From NCBI GenBank assembly GCA_013396525.1, contig VWYX01000920.1:270203-334202 (forward strand): a stretch of 64,000 bases of DNA, written 5' to 3'. The notes below the pieces were generated by a model that saw nothing but the letters and a program-made list of their open reading frames with translations, did not search any database and was not told where the DNA came from. This DNA comes from Chaetorhynchus papuensis. Taxonomy: Eukaryota; Chordata; Aves; Passeriformes; Rhipiduridae. The translations under genes and the position numbers were made by a program. Positions 35,848-48,735 of the stretch are shown piece after piece. Positions within the stretch are counted from its first letter, which is position 1. Every line of letters begins with the position of its first letter.

Positions 35848-38309
35848 TATTTGACTTAAGCTGTTCCTACTCCTTTGCAGTTTCTGCATCACATCCCACT
35901 GGTGGTATCCTCTGCCAGCTGCAAATGCAGTAACAGCTCATACACGACCAACAACAGAAGGTTAACTTTGGAACAAGAGCAAGAAAAAGCACATCTTGCC
36001 CAGAGCTAGATAAATTTCACACCAAGATTCTGCAACACCACCGAGGCTGAAGAAGAAGAGTGTGTCCCACGGCCTCTGGTCCTCACCTCATCCACTCTCC
36101 TCCAAAACAGATGCTTCAAGAAACACTGTCAGGATTTGGCAGGAATGCCAAATACGGCTCCTGCAGAGTCAGGTGTGGCACTCCTGGGATGCTCAGGAAG
36201 GTCCACAGGGAAGAAGGGAGCACTGTCCTCTTTCTGAGGCAGAGATGAGGCCACGACTCAGGAATGCACTTGAGCACATGCTCACTTTTAAGTAAATCCT
36301 CAAATACCAACTCAGTCAAGAGGAAGCAAAGGGTGCAATGTGCTTCACCAAGCATGGGCAATATTTCCTTCCCAAAGGTCAAGTTTGGACCTTTTCATGC
36401 TTTTTAGCTCCACTGATACCAAATGTTTTTTCAGGCAATTGCATTTAATAATTTTGTACGGTGAAGGGCTGGAACACAAATTTGGCTATCTGCTAACTTC
36501 TGCGAGGTGCCCTTGCTCTTGGAACTGCAGATTTCATAGTTCAGATACAGTAAAAAGAAAAAAATAGTGTTAATAATTAAAAAAAATCATTAAACCATTA
36601 CATTTGAAGATTCACTGTCATTTGACAGGACATTGTCTGGCAGATTATTAAAATCTAAGGGATTTTACCAGACACTCAAGGTGAGGACTTTTTCTCATAC
36701 CAAGTCTTAGGAATGGGAATAAACCTAAGACTAAAAATCACATCCAGAAATTTACAAACCTGTGAATTTTTGGTTGCAGTATTTGATGGAGAGGTTTGCT
36801 TTTATAAAAATCAATTAAAATCAAATCCAGAGGCAAACCATCAATGTTGAAGTTTCTCAAAGCCTGGGTTTTCTTCAGACACAGGTTTTGATCACTGTCT
36901 TTTGTCAGACATGGAACCTACACAATGAAAGATGACATTTTTCAAGACAGTCTGACCAGGTATTAAGCACCGTAAGTGGAGTTTGCCCACAAGTCAACAA
37001 GTCATAATTAAAAAAAAAAAAAAATATCAAATACCACAAGCAATAAAAACTCAGTTTTAAACTATTCAGATTTCTTCAACTTGTGGAGAGAAACACAATG
37101 TAGGTTTCCACTTGGGGAGGTCAAAGCTTTACTTCTCCTAATGACGGTCCCTGTTCTGCCTCCTGTTCTGAAGAACGTAAGAGCTACTACAGCTTTCCAT
37201 CTAGCAAGTGATGGGCTTCAGGAGAACCCCAACCCCTCAAAAAAAGTTATGATTTACCAAAAAACCAGAAAACAGTCTCATTCAGAGATTAAAAAAGCCC
37301 AGCACCCAAGTCAGACCCTCAAGCCCACAGCAGCCCATCCCTTCACACAGATGACTAAGCACCAAGGAGGAGTCAGCAGTGGAGCTGCCAGCTCCCTCCT
37401 TATCAACACCCAGTACGTGGATGCTCCAGGATTCCAGATAAACCTCAGGGAACATCAAGATAAGAAAATAGCTCTCTTCATCCCTAGCAAACCTTCTGCA
37501 TCTTGACCACAGAAAGCAAAAGGCTCTCCATGGACACACAAATATAAAACTTTAACTGGTTAGCAAATCGAAAACGTAACAAACAGATCTGAATATTTAC
37601 ATTTGGACATATACACCCAGTGTATATGTACCTTGGAACAGATTTGTAAATGTTTCCACTGTGTACTGCTTGTAAAATTTCAGGGTTTGGAGAAGTGCCC
37701 TGGCTGCTACGCCACTGCCTCTGCTGCCAGGGTAAGAAGGGGGCGAATAAAATAAACATTAGCACGAGAGCACAGCATGAGAAGCAGGTTTGGTAGAAGG
37801 GAGGCCACCCTCAGGTTTAATGCTTTTCAGTATCAACCTCAAAAGGAAATGAGTGGGGAAGAAGAGAGGAGAGGAGAGGAAAGGAACAGCAGGTGGCTCG
37901 AAAAATGATATATTCAGCCCGACGACAACTTTTCACAACAAAGACATCACAACTAGAAACAGAGATGCTGAAAGCCCAACTTACATTTTATCGAACATCT
38001 GCTGCGAAAGATGTTCTTCCAGCACAATTAAGATAAATTTTTAGAAGTCAGTTTTTAATTAAAAGACCGTAAAACGCTGTCTAAAACTTGAGTAAGGCTT
38101 ATTCCACATTTTGATTTTTGTTGCATTTATCCTCATTAAGTGTTTTCAAAAATGTCTTGTACAGGTGGCTGTGCAGATGCAGGAGGTGGCCCTGGAAGTT
38201 ACCACCATTTTAGGGAGGATTATGGCTGGGAAGAGGCCATCAGCATCTCTTTAGCCCCCCCATAACCCCACCCGGCATTCTCTTTTCCCAACAACATCAG
38301 AAGACAAAG
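35848..38309. other. Non-coding, nothing recognised
   Basis: Unique sequence with an A15 run at 37010-37024 and a small palindrome at 37607-37629 (10-bp arms, 3-base loop). The plus frame 37081-37506 stays open for 141 codons but its product looks random and has no domain. Confidence 0.5.
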
Positions 38310-38377
38310 TTTCCAAGCTGACACAGTTTCCAAGCTTCCACAGTTCCCAAGCTGCCAAACTTGCCAAGCTTCCACAC
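38310..38377. repeat. 17-bp minisatellite, four copies
   Basis: Units begin at 38310, 38327, 38344 and 38361. The typical unit is 'tttccaagcttccacag'. Copies differ by a few bases each, alternating between 'aagctgacac'/'aagctgccaa' and 'aagcttccac' forms, so a 34-bp dimer may be the true unit. Confidence 0.93.
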
Positions 38378-41300
38378 AGCTTGTGCTGGGTGCAGGTTGT
38401 AGCACCCCCTGATTCTCACCTGGGCTGTGAGGTTAAAACTGGCTTTAAGAGTTCACTGGCAGTGGTTTATTCCTGCAAATAACAGAAAACTCCAGGTCCT
38501 GTCGTAAGGACAGCAAAGCTTCATTTTCCATTCATCCCAAACGTGTTAGAAAACATTTTTGTCCTCATTTCAGCTACATAAGCAAATTGTGACACAGAGT
38601 ATTGAAGACCACACAGTTTTTTATGAAAAGGATCCTTAATTCAAATGGACAACAGATAGAAAAGAGTCTTTAAAGCTTCTAAATTGTTTATGATAAATAA
38701 CTATGTGCCTGTACAAGTTCATTTCAAGACAAAAAAATATTGGACAAGAATCAGTAGAGTTGCACAAGAAAGCAAACATCATCCAACACATATACAGAGG
38801 CCTATCAGAAAATTTTCCTTTGCTTTTCTACACCCACTCATGTGCAATTCACTTCATTTTCTTTTTAAGCAAGGAGAAAACAGCAACAGAGATATCATTA
38901 ATCTTTGCTTGACTAATTCCAGATCCATAGATGACCTCTGAACACGCTTGCAGTTAAAACCAGCACACCAATTCCACTGGAGAAGCATTAAACAGAGTAA
39001 TTTTACAGAGATTTATACACCAAAAGAAAACCAGAGGAAAACCAGAAAGGAAAACTCTGTTTTCTATAAAGCAGCTGCTTCACTGAGTCTGCAGTAAAAG
39101 AGGATCTACACCACCTACACAGAAATGAGATGTTAAAGCCTATTTCATCCAATGACAATGTGCATTTGTGGAGCATTATAAAGTCAGAGAGCTGATGACT
39201 CAAATATGGAAAAGCAGTAACACTTCCCACCCTTGCACCACAGCAGTTTGCACATGGGTCACCACCACCCTTCCCTGTCCTGCAGAACATGAGACTCAAA
39301 AGGTCTCACGTTAAACCAGCAATTTCACCTTTAATTCCTTATTCCCCCCTCACCTGGGCCAGCACAGCCATCACCCACAGCACAGATCCTGTCTTCTCAG
39401 CCCCTTGCTCCTGCCCAGGGTCATTCCCCTCATCACAGCAGGACATGGAGAGCCAGGTGGCAAATGAGAGCACCTAACTCAGCTGAGAAAAGACCAAAAC
39501 ACAAAAATCCAGCAGTTTCTCTTGAATTGCTGTTACCTTGTGTCAGTTCCTCAGCCCATGTCAATGCTCAGCTGCAGATACCCTCACGCTGGCACAGTGG
39601 AGGAGGCAACAAGGAATGTGAACAGGCTGCCAGAGAAGGTGGGACTGTTTCTCTTGGCAACAACACCAGCTTATGCCAGTTAAGAGCAACTATTATTTAA
39701 GGCCATAATAATTGCAAGATGAAGTATCTTTTGAGATGTGTTTGTTTGGTTTCCTACTTCCATTTTAGCCAAAAGAATAAAAAAAGTCAAAGTTTAGTAA
39801 AAAAACAACCCACTGGAATCCTTCCTTTGAGTTACTTTCAAATCAGATGTTGTTCTTTCAGCCATCACCTTCAGTGTCCCATGCACCTTGAGGAAGAACA
39901 GCAAATCCTCCCAGCTGCTTTTTAAAATGCAGAAATTACTTCAACACCAAAAGGGACCCTCCAAACCATATGAAGCATGAAAGCCTCGTCCCAGAGCTCC
40001 TAACTGCAACTGGACCAAAGGATTCTTCAGGCGTGGGAGCAGTGGCAGAAACCAATGCCAGCCTTATCCTGGATGGGACTACAAAACAGATTAACAAGGT
40101 TCTTCATGTTCTCTGTGTCTCATGCACATTCTGGGTGTTGCAATACTACATCACTGCAACCACTGATAGCTGCCTACCTGCAGCTGAAGCAGTTGCCCTG
40201 TGGAAGTAAAGAAATTGATGTTTTCACAGGCCAAGAGTTCTTACAGTTTTCCTCAGGAACATAATTCATTACAGAGCCACTTTTAAAGTCACGTATCAGT
40301 TTGAACAAGGATTTACTCAGCTTTCTGGCACTAATATTTCCTGTGCAGGCAGGTATGCAAGAGCCATTCCCCTGCAGCCACACAGACACTGTGACCTAAA
40401 GCTGTCATGGTCTATGCCCACAGAAATGGGCACATTTGCTGAGCTGCCACAGCAATGAACACAAACCTCCTGCTGAGCACCAAAGACATGAATTTTGCTT
40501 CCTCCCATTGATGGGGGCTTTTTGAGATGACAGGAACAGGGAGGTGAAGTCGTCATCCAGTCTCAATCACAATCAAGAGTGATATTATTGACTTAAAAAA
40601 AAAAACAACCGAATTCCAGTGGACGTGAACAAAAACAGTATCCACCAAACCTTTCCCCCTTCTAATTACTTTTCTTGCCAAAGTTTTCCAAGGATTCTAG
40701 TTCTCAGAGGTGACAAGTTATTTGTACAGAGTAACAGATGATTCTCACTAACAAAGAGGCAAATACTCATCTCTTGCAGGGACAATACTGCATACCAGTG
40801 AGTCACAGCCACAAAAAACAAAGAATTACTGAAGTTTGGCAGACCTGAGATCTTCTGTGACCTCATCAAACTCTACCATCTGCAAACCCTTGTGAAGAAC
40901 CCAGGTCTGACGCAAATGTACCAGCAGCCAACGCCTGTCCCAGTCCAAGGCCAAGCATTCAGCAGGTGTTCAGCCCCAATAAAACCCTTTTGTACAACAA
41001 GGCATCGGGCTCTCACACAAAATACAAACCCCTGTCCCTGGCAGAAAGACATTGGGGAGGCCAATAACCTGAAAAATACAGAAGCAAAACAAAAAATTCA
41101 GGAAGAAATTACTAAATACTTCAAGAAACTGTCTGCCTCCATAAATGCTACTACCTGGAGAGCAAATATATTTTCCATGTTTTTGTGATCCCAGTGCCTC
41201 ACCCGACCACTCTGTGACTAATGGGCATCTGGAAAATCATGTCCTATGTATCCAACACACAGACATGGCACAGCACGTGGAGGGGTCCAACAGCTGCAGC

Positions 41301-42180
41301 AACTCTCGTGTTTACCTTTTAGCTTGCTTTTAAAAACCATTTCAGTCTTCCATTAGATAATTGCAGGTTTCATATTCTCACTTTCAAGGTTTATTTTCAA
41401 AACACTTCTGTCACTAAAGCAATTTCTAAGTTATCTACTTGCCAAAAGCAATTTAGGGACTTTCACATGACAGCAGTGAAGCACATGAAGTATTCCCTTC
41501 TTGCATACAAAACAGTGGTATTTAACTACTTTTTCCTCTCAATATTATAAAAATAAGCATGTAAATCAACCTGCCATTTTAGAGCTAGTGAGAAAGTGCA
41601 TTACTACTATAATGACATTCACCTGTAGTACACTCAAGGTAAATGAGAGATTTTGCACATTCAGTACAAGGGTTCATGAAAACATGTATGACCCCGACAA
41701 AGTGGATAATGAGATGTTTAGGTTGAAAAAATGCATCAGACACAGAGGACAAATGCTGCAATTGTATTCTTTTCCTCATGTTTAAGGAGCAACTTGGTTA
41801 GGTTTTTCCCCCTCTCATCCTTTAACATAAAATAGCAGAAATTTTAAGTCTACATACTCTCTTTTTTTCCCTAGAAACCTTAACAGAAACCTTCCCTAAA
41901 AAGCCTTGAGAGAATCAAGCTCAAACTGAGCTGCCTCCATACTCATCCAACCTTTCAGTAAATTGTTCTTCAGATGCTAATATTAAATAGGAGAAAATCC
42001 CTCAATTAAAACAGATATCCAAATAAAGACCCTATCGACTCTCAGATATCTTTTTTTTTTTTTTTTAATAGATGAATGTTACCTTAGGATTCAGGTATTA
42101 ACAAATGCAAGACTTGTTAAAACCCATCTTCAGTTAAGGATAAGGCTGAACATTACTTGTTAAAAGGACAGGGATGTTCC
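38378..42180. other. Non-coding, nothing recognised
   Basis: Unique sequence with a T16 run at 42051-42066. The open frame 41501-41785 (94 codons) has no recognisable domain and no convincing splice context. Confidence 0.5.
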
Positions 42181-42258
42181 AGATCAACAACTGGTTTTAA
42201 AACAAAAACCACTGGTTTTAAATCAAGATCAACAACTGGTTTTAAAAACAAACCCCAG
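42181..42258. repeat. 45-bp direct tandem repeat
   Basis: 'agatcaacaactggttttaa' occurs at 42181 and again at 42226. Inside the first unit a shorter 'actggttttaaa' echo also occurs near 42211. Probably a slippage product. Confidence 0.9.
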
Positions 42259-45200
42259 GGTATTTCCAAAGGCATGTTTAGGTTGATCAGTTCTGTCTAA
42301 TCCACGATAAATCAAATGCAGACCATTTGGGGTTTGTGGGAGCACAGTATGTGTACATACGGGTTCAGAATCATCAGGCTGACATCTGCTTCATTAGGGA
42401 AACACAAAAATTGCCAGCTCAAGGCTTTGATGGTGGACTCAGAGCCTGGGGGGTTGTATGAATGTCCCAGAGCCCACCCCAAGAAGATCAGGTCAGACAA
42501 GTTCAACAACCATCATTTAAAATCCCCAGTCTGGCGGAGCAGAACAGCTCTACCTGGGAACTAAATAAAATTGAAAACTTGAAAAATTGCACCTTTTTTG
42601 CCTCTTTTGCATTTCTAATCTGGAAAGCAATTCTCCTACCAAGTTTTATACATGTACTGGCTGGCTGTTGAGTGGGATGAAGACCAAGCACTTAGGAAGA
42701 GTGTCTGATGAGAAGACAACTGAGAAGTCATCTCCTGCTCCACCTCCAAGCCTGAAGGAAAGGTTATTTCAGGGGAAACAGTGCAGAGCGAGCTGAGAGG
42801 CACTGGCAGAGGGGAGGGATGGAAGCTGCTCCCAACACAGGCACGGCCAGGAAAGGAGCAGAAAGCCTGGGCAGGGTCTCCTTGAGCTCAGGCTGGTCCC
42901 ACTCCAGACAGACTCTCTGTGCACAAGGTAAATGAGAGCCACAGGGCAGCTGAGCATCCCCTGGAAAGCAGGGAAGGTGGGAAAGCTGCTGCAACTTCTG
43001 CCAGCTGGGATGCCCTGGCAGCCCCTCTGACAGCCCTGCCTGGGTAGCAATGGCAAGGGTGCAAGTCCTACCTAAACCTGGGCCCCAGAGGGATGGGGGA
43101 TGGCCACCTTGGGCACAGACCTCAGAGGAGGACACAAACCTTTGCTCAACGCCGTGCTGAGGACCAAGGACCCTGTCCAGGTGTAGGTGAACGCTGCTGT
43201 CCCCCCTCAAAACCCAAAGTACCAACGGCACCTGCAGCAGGGACCTGATCTGCAACAAACACCTCCAGCTGAGAGGAAACAGTGAATCATATTTTCTGTA
43301 TTTTTTTAATTATATTTGTTTCTTTTTGTTCAATGATTTATTTAAAGCTGTTCTCCAGTCTAAACTTTTCCACATACTACACTGGAAACAAAAACCCGAT
43401 CACTGTTCTTTTTATAATGCACATCAGTCTTCTTTCTGCTATCTTGGTTTTAAAAAGCCATGAAGTTATTAGTTTTTGAGGTGATGCAAAACTAAACATG
43501 CTGCTCTGAAGAAGCCTGTAATTAAGCAGGCTGTAATCATTTTCCACTATCTGTCTCCTTTTCAAAGCACACGTCATTCTTTTGTTCTTCCTGCAGCATA
43601 TTCTCATGGCAGCAGCAACCATGCTGATCCTAGGTATTAATTACTGTTTAGGAGAACGGAAAGGAGGAGGGCAAAGAGAATGGAGAGAGCAAAGAAAACA
43701 ACACTACACATTTCCACAAAACACCTCGCAGTGATATTTGAAAAAGCAGCTTACAAACACCTACCCACACAGTGCTTGTTGGAGGATTTACCTGCTCCTT
43801 TTAAGGATCTAACCTTGTAACAATGATCTTCAATGATCTAAGAAGATATTGGCATCAAAATCTATTTTTAGTTAACAAAAAAAAAAATTAAAATCACTGT
43901 AAACTAATATACACATATGTATATTTACAGAAACTATTTGCCTGGGTTATTCTGAAAATACCCCAGAGAGATTTGGTATGAATCTAAATTAAGATCTATT
44001 TCTACACAAAAGAGAATAATTAAAATTAGCCTGGGTATTAATGAGTTTCTAACGTAGCCTCTCCAGGTGCAAGTAATGACAAGGTGTTTAATGCACATAA
44101 CAAGGGGAGCCACAGACTCCTATCATGATCTTCTAACCATGAGCTACATGCTAGAGGTTTTCCCATGAAGAAGCTGGAATCTGTGGAGTTGTCTTTTTTT
44201 AAGCATATTAATAGCTCAGTAATTATCAGTGCAGAACAGTAATTACTCAATCATTCACTAAGTCCGTTTCGAAAGATCCCCACAGCAGCCAATGTTCCCT
44301 ACTCTATTCCACCCTCAGAATTGCTATTTCACTTGTATTGAGCAATATTCTCTTTGAGGTGAAGGCTGGAATCAGGCCTGGGAAAAAATTATTATTTGAA
44401 GGACATAAAAATTTTATGTGTTTGGCACTCAAAAGAGTACGGAATGATCCGAGGCCCCACAGGGTGGGATTTCTGCTATCAGTGTTTGTGTTCCACATTC
44501 AGCTGATGCTCAGAGCCACATCTGCCTGAGCCTGCTGAAGTTCAAAGCTGAGAGCCTTGGCTTACAACCTCAGGTACAATAATGTGCTAATACAGCCATG
44601 TATGTGCTCTAAATTGGATCTGCCTCATGCTTAACCAGCTCAGAGCAGGTGCAAAACGAGCCAAAGGTTATCTCTGAAAAATCAATACATAACTTGAGTT
44701 ATTTAGACAGATGGTTATAAAGAAGATTTGGTGACCTTTTTCAGTGGTGAAGAACTGAAATTTTAGTGACCATATTAAATCATCAGGTTTGAGCACAGCC
44801 TTTAGGTTCCTGAACTATACAAATGCATGCATGCAGTTGTTATACACAGGTCTCTGTTCTGTGGTTATGTAACTTGAGTGTAATGAGAGAAACCATTGGC
44901 ACGAGAAGAAACTGAGGAATCCAGAGTATCCAGGAGAAAAATCTGAAGGAAATATCATCCAAAATTCTTTCACATCTCCAGACACTTTTTAAGGGACACT
45001 CTAGTCCAGAATCTGGATTGGAAAAGAAACACAGATGTTGCATAATGTCTGTGTATAAATACTCCAGAATCTGCTCTTGCATGGAGTGCCCTAAATAGCA
45101 TCCCAAGCCCCAGGTACTATATGCATATATGTATAAAAGCACAGATGTGTGTGATCACAGACGGCCTCTAAATCAAGCTGAATAGAAGCTTTGTACTCTC

Positions 45201-47319
45201 TTGTACAGCCTGGCTTGTCCCTGTCTCGACTTTCACCCACCCTGGTGTTAAGCAGAAGGATGTGTGAGCACTTGGTAGCTCTGGAACTCTGACACCTCTT
45301 GGACTTGCCAGGCTCCTTCGTTTCATCTTCAGGAAATTTAATCATGTTTATGGATAACACCAGAGTAGCAAAGCTTGCAAGGCAGGTGACAGGAGGGTCT
45401 GTGAATTTACATCCCAAGTCAGCAGAAGGACATTTTGCATTTCCTGAAGGTTTTCATATCTGTGTATCTCAAAACTTTTCATCTGAAATAGAATCTAACA
45501 CACCATCACCACAGCATAAAGCAGCACTTGATTTACAAGCTGTACTCCTGTGACGTGACATCCATCAAGGAAAAAAGGAGACATATTTTCTAGGATCAAC
45601 AGAACAGTTAATAAGAGCATAAATTATAAAAACATTCATCTAAGCAAGATAATCTATCATGCTAATCTTGAAGCATTAAGTGTAAAATACAACACTTAAC
45701 AGGCCAAGAATGTCAAACATGCAAACTGATAATTGTTTGAACCGGTCTCACTATGCCAGATCCACCCCTGCCAGTTTTCCATCAACCATAAAACCCAGAT
45801 AGAAACTTAAATAATTATGGCATGCAGAAAATATCATATTATTTGTGTGTTGATAGATTATATATTAGCATAGGAATAGGTTTGAGGGATAAAAATTTCT
45901 GATGGAAAGAATTCAAATTCAAAACAATTCATATCTGCTCCAGACTTCTAAATCATTTGCAGCTGGTAAACACTATAACCAGCAGTACGAAGATACTACA
46001 AGGCTTTGTTCTGAGGCACTAAAACCTGCTGTTGTGAGAGAATACATTACCAAGCTGATCCAAGAATATGAACTTCAGAAAACAAAGAAAAAGTCAACAT
46101 TTTCCATCACAAGGCACAAAATCCTAGAAAAGATATGATGTAGCCCAATGATGTGGGAGAAACCGATTTTTTGTAAATGGCATTTGCTTCCCAGTCTTCC
46201 TCTACAAAGGATACAATTTATCTATTCACTCGGATTTCTCTTCCCCCTTGATTGGGATGGAAAATTCTCTTCTTGCTTGAGGAAACTCTACACTGGTATA
46301 GCTCTTCTGAGCCAGTGGCAGCTCCCAGCAGTTTGCCAGCCACTTATTTTGTGATTCATACTCAGACTCTTATCAAACATGGGTATGAATCAGCAGTTTA
46401 AGAAAAGACAGAAGGAACATCATTTTAATGATTATTTACTGAAAATTCAGACTTTCTCATAGATACAATTGCATGAAAAAAGCCAAACAATCCCCAACAA
46501 AATGCTATTACTGGAATATCTCTGAAGTCACTGCTGATGAGAAAAGGTTGCTATTCCCCCAAAAATGGAGTCACTGTCTTAGTCATCAACCTTGGGCCAG
46601 ACCCAAGGGGCCAGACAACTGCATTCAGGTTAAATTCAGCCAATCCAAACCCATTTGTGTGTCAAGATTCAATCCTGCGAGTCAAAATTTCATCTGCATT
46701 TCTGGCAATGCAAGTTATTAACACTGGAACAACTTATCATAAACCTGGTAATTACTCCTCTTCTCCATGCCTCCAAAAGAAGCCTCCAAGGGCTCAATGT
46801 GATGAATTTTTCTTTCATGCAAGAAGGAATAATGAAAGAAGGGCAAGGCTGCTACCCTACAAGCCAGAAAGCTCCATATTTCTGTGACTGACTGGGTTTT
46901 CCCATTTTTTGAGGGGGGCAATACAGAGCGGAATGAAAGTTCCTAAGATGCAATAACTTATTTTTAACTATATTTCTACCCAAAAACAGTATCGGGGACT
47001 TGTGAAACACCACTGGAGTACCCAAGTCATCTGTGGGCCCTGTGCCCCTGCATCCCTTTTTTCTCATCCATGGTATATGAGAATGCTGCCTCCTAACATT
47101 TTAGCCATATATTCTATTAAAACAGACAGAAACCTCCCCCCCAGAACAGATAAGCAGCAACCACATGATCTGACTTCTTCCCTGGTATCACAAGTTCAAC
47201 TCCAAGAGGTCTCCAGAAGGCTGAGGAATCTTTCCAGAAGTTACACACATTGGAAACACCGTGGCTCTTCTCAGCCACGATGAAGCAGTGAACAGACTGA
47301 AGGTGTCCTTGACAATTCA
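42259..47319. other. Non-coding; GC-rich patch at 42720-43270
   Basis: The GC-rich patch has a minus-strand open frame (42764-43258, 164 codons) without recognisable domains. The AT-rich frame 45902-46138 (78 codons, plus) has a K/E/Q-rich end and looks slightly more protein-like, but no gene is recognised. The rest is unique AT-rich sequence. Confidence 0.45.
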
Positions 47320-47622
47320 GGATCACAGAATGGCCTGGGTAGGACAGGAGCTCAAAGATCATCCCATTCCGACCCCCCTGCCATGGGCAGGGACACCTTC
47401 CACTATCCCAGGTTACCCCAAGCCCCATCCAACCTGGCCTTGGACATTTCCAGGGACCCAGGGGCCTCCCTCACAGGGAGGAATTTCTTCCTAATCTCTA
47501 ATCTAACCCTGCCCTCTGTCAGTTTAAAGCCATTCCTTCTTCTACTGTCACTCCATGCCCTTGTCAGAAGTCCCCCTCCAGGTCTCTTGTAGCTCCTTTA
47601 GGTACTGGAAGGCTGCTTGATA
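47320..47622 (-). mobile_element. CR1 LINE, 5'-truncated, antisense
   Basis: Read on the plus strand, the tail comes first ('gatcacagaatggcctgggt'), then 'ccatgggcagggacacct', 'ccatccaacctggccttgga', 'cacagggaggaatttcttcc', 'cagtttaaagccattccttc' and 'ggtctcttgtagctccttta'. This is the bird CR1 3' region in reverse. The 3' end is intact to the terminal motif; the 5' end is truncated near 47622. Confidence 0.95.
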
Positions 47623-48654
47623 CTGCTCCTCTAGATGAGTTTTATGGGTGCATTTCAGACAAAAATAGGTCAAACACCACTTGGTTGTTCACCAAAGCAC
47701 TTGATATAAAGAGGGAAGCACAACTTCCAGGGATTATTTCAAAGGATTCTGTGAGCTGAAGTTCTTCACAGAGATCATCAGTACAAACCACAGGGACAGA
47801 CATAAAACCTTCACCAACAGAGCCACCCTTCCATTTCAGATAAATTGAATCAAAGGAATGTGTGTGCATTAGAAATGGCTGCTGAATCGCAGCATCGGGA
47901 AGGTAATTGCTCCATTAGGAAAAGTCAAAATGGAGACTTAATAAAATGAGATCTACTATCAATCAATACTTTGGAAATTATTCAAATTGTTGGGGTAGAG
48001 GAAATAAAAAGGCCTCTTGGTCTTCTGACTGAAACATTTTACTGCTTTGGGTCCATGCAAGTGTAACACAAAAAGGTATGAAAAAGAAAATGGAAGCTTC
48101 ATTTTCTAACTCAAGCCATTACAACAGCAAATTGAATGATATTCCCCTCAGGTTTATTTCATCATAATTTGATTTTTAGGAGGAAGAAACTAAGTATTGC
48201 TCAAGGATACAAACATTCCTATCACAACTGAATGTTTACTCTAAATGTACTATGCACATATACCACGTTCTTGACAGACTTTGTTCTTCAACTCTTCTAC
48301 ATCACTGCTAACCTTCACCAGTAAACAAAAAATAATTTAATATTATAATCAAATTATTTTCAGATAGCAAAATTAAACTTCACCTCCAAGTCTTTAGAAG
48401 ACCTTACATTTTGTGTACAAAGAAAGCCAAAGGAAATTGAACCAGCTTTGCACACTGTTTGAAGACGACTTAAATGGAAAGGATCACACACCAAGTGTCA
48501 TTTTACAACTTAAAGTATTATAGATATTCTTGATTTTTTAAAAATTTATTTTATTTTTATTTGGGCTTTTTTTCCCCCCTTAAATGTACACAAGAACATA
48601 CATACCTACCTGTCTAGTTAAACAGGAATATTTCATACAACAAGGACTGCTGGG
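47623..48654. other. Non-coding, nothing recognised
   Basis: AT-rich unique sequence. No gene or repeat was recognised. Confidence 0.55.
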
Positions 48655-48735
48655 GGATGGACGTGGTTTTAGTGGGGGACCTGGCACTGGCTGGATTCAT
48701 GGCTGGACTTTCCAACCTGAGTGACTCTATGACTC
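48655..48735 (+). mobile_element. CR1 LINE tail, different subfamily, internally deleted
   Basis: 'ggatggacgtggttttagtg', 'ggacctggcactggctgg', 'ggctggactttccaacctga' and 'gactctatgact' follow the tail of another avian CR1 type ('catggtttagtgg... ggttggact... ttccaacct... gattctatg'). About 20 bases between 'ggctggact' and 'ttccaacc' are missing compared with the usual form. Confidence 0.65.

Noticed and set aside
37081..37506. 141-codon open frame on the plus strand
   Set aside because: Composition looks random and no known protein is suggested; length is within chance for a 64-kb window.
42764..43258. 164-codon open frame on the minus strand
   Set aside because: Same reason: GC-rich patch, overlapping frames, no recognisable domain.
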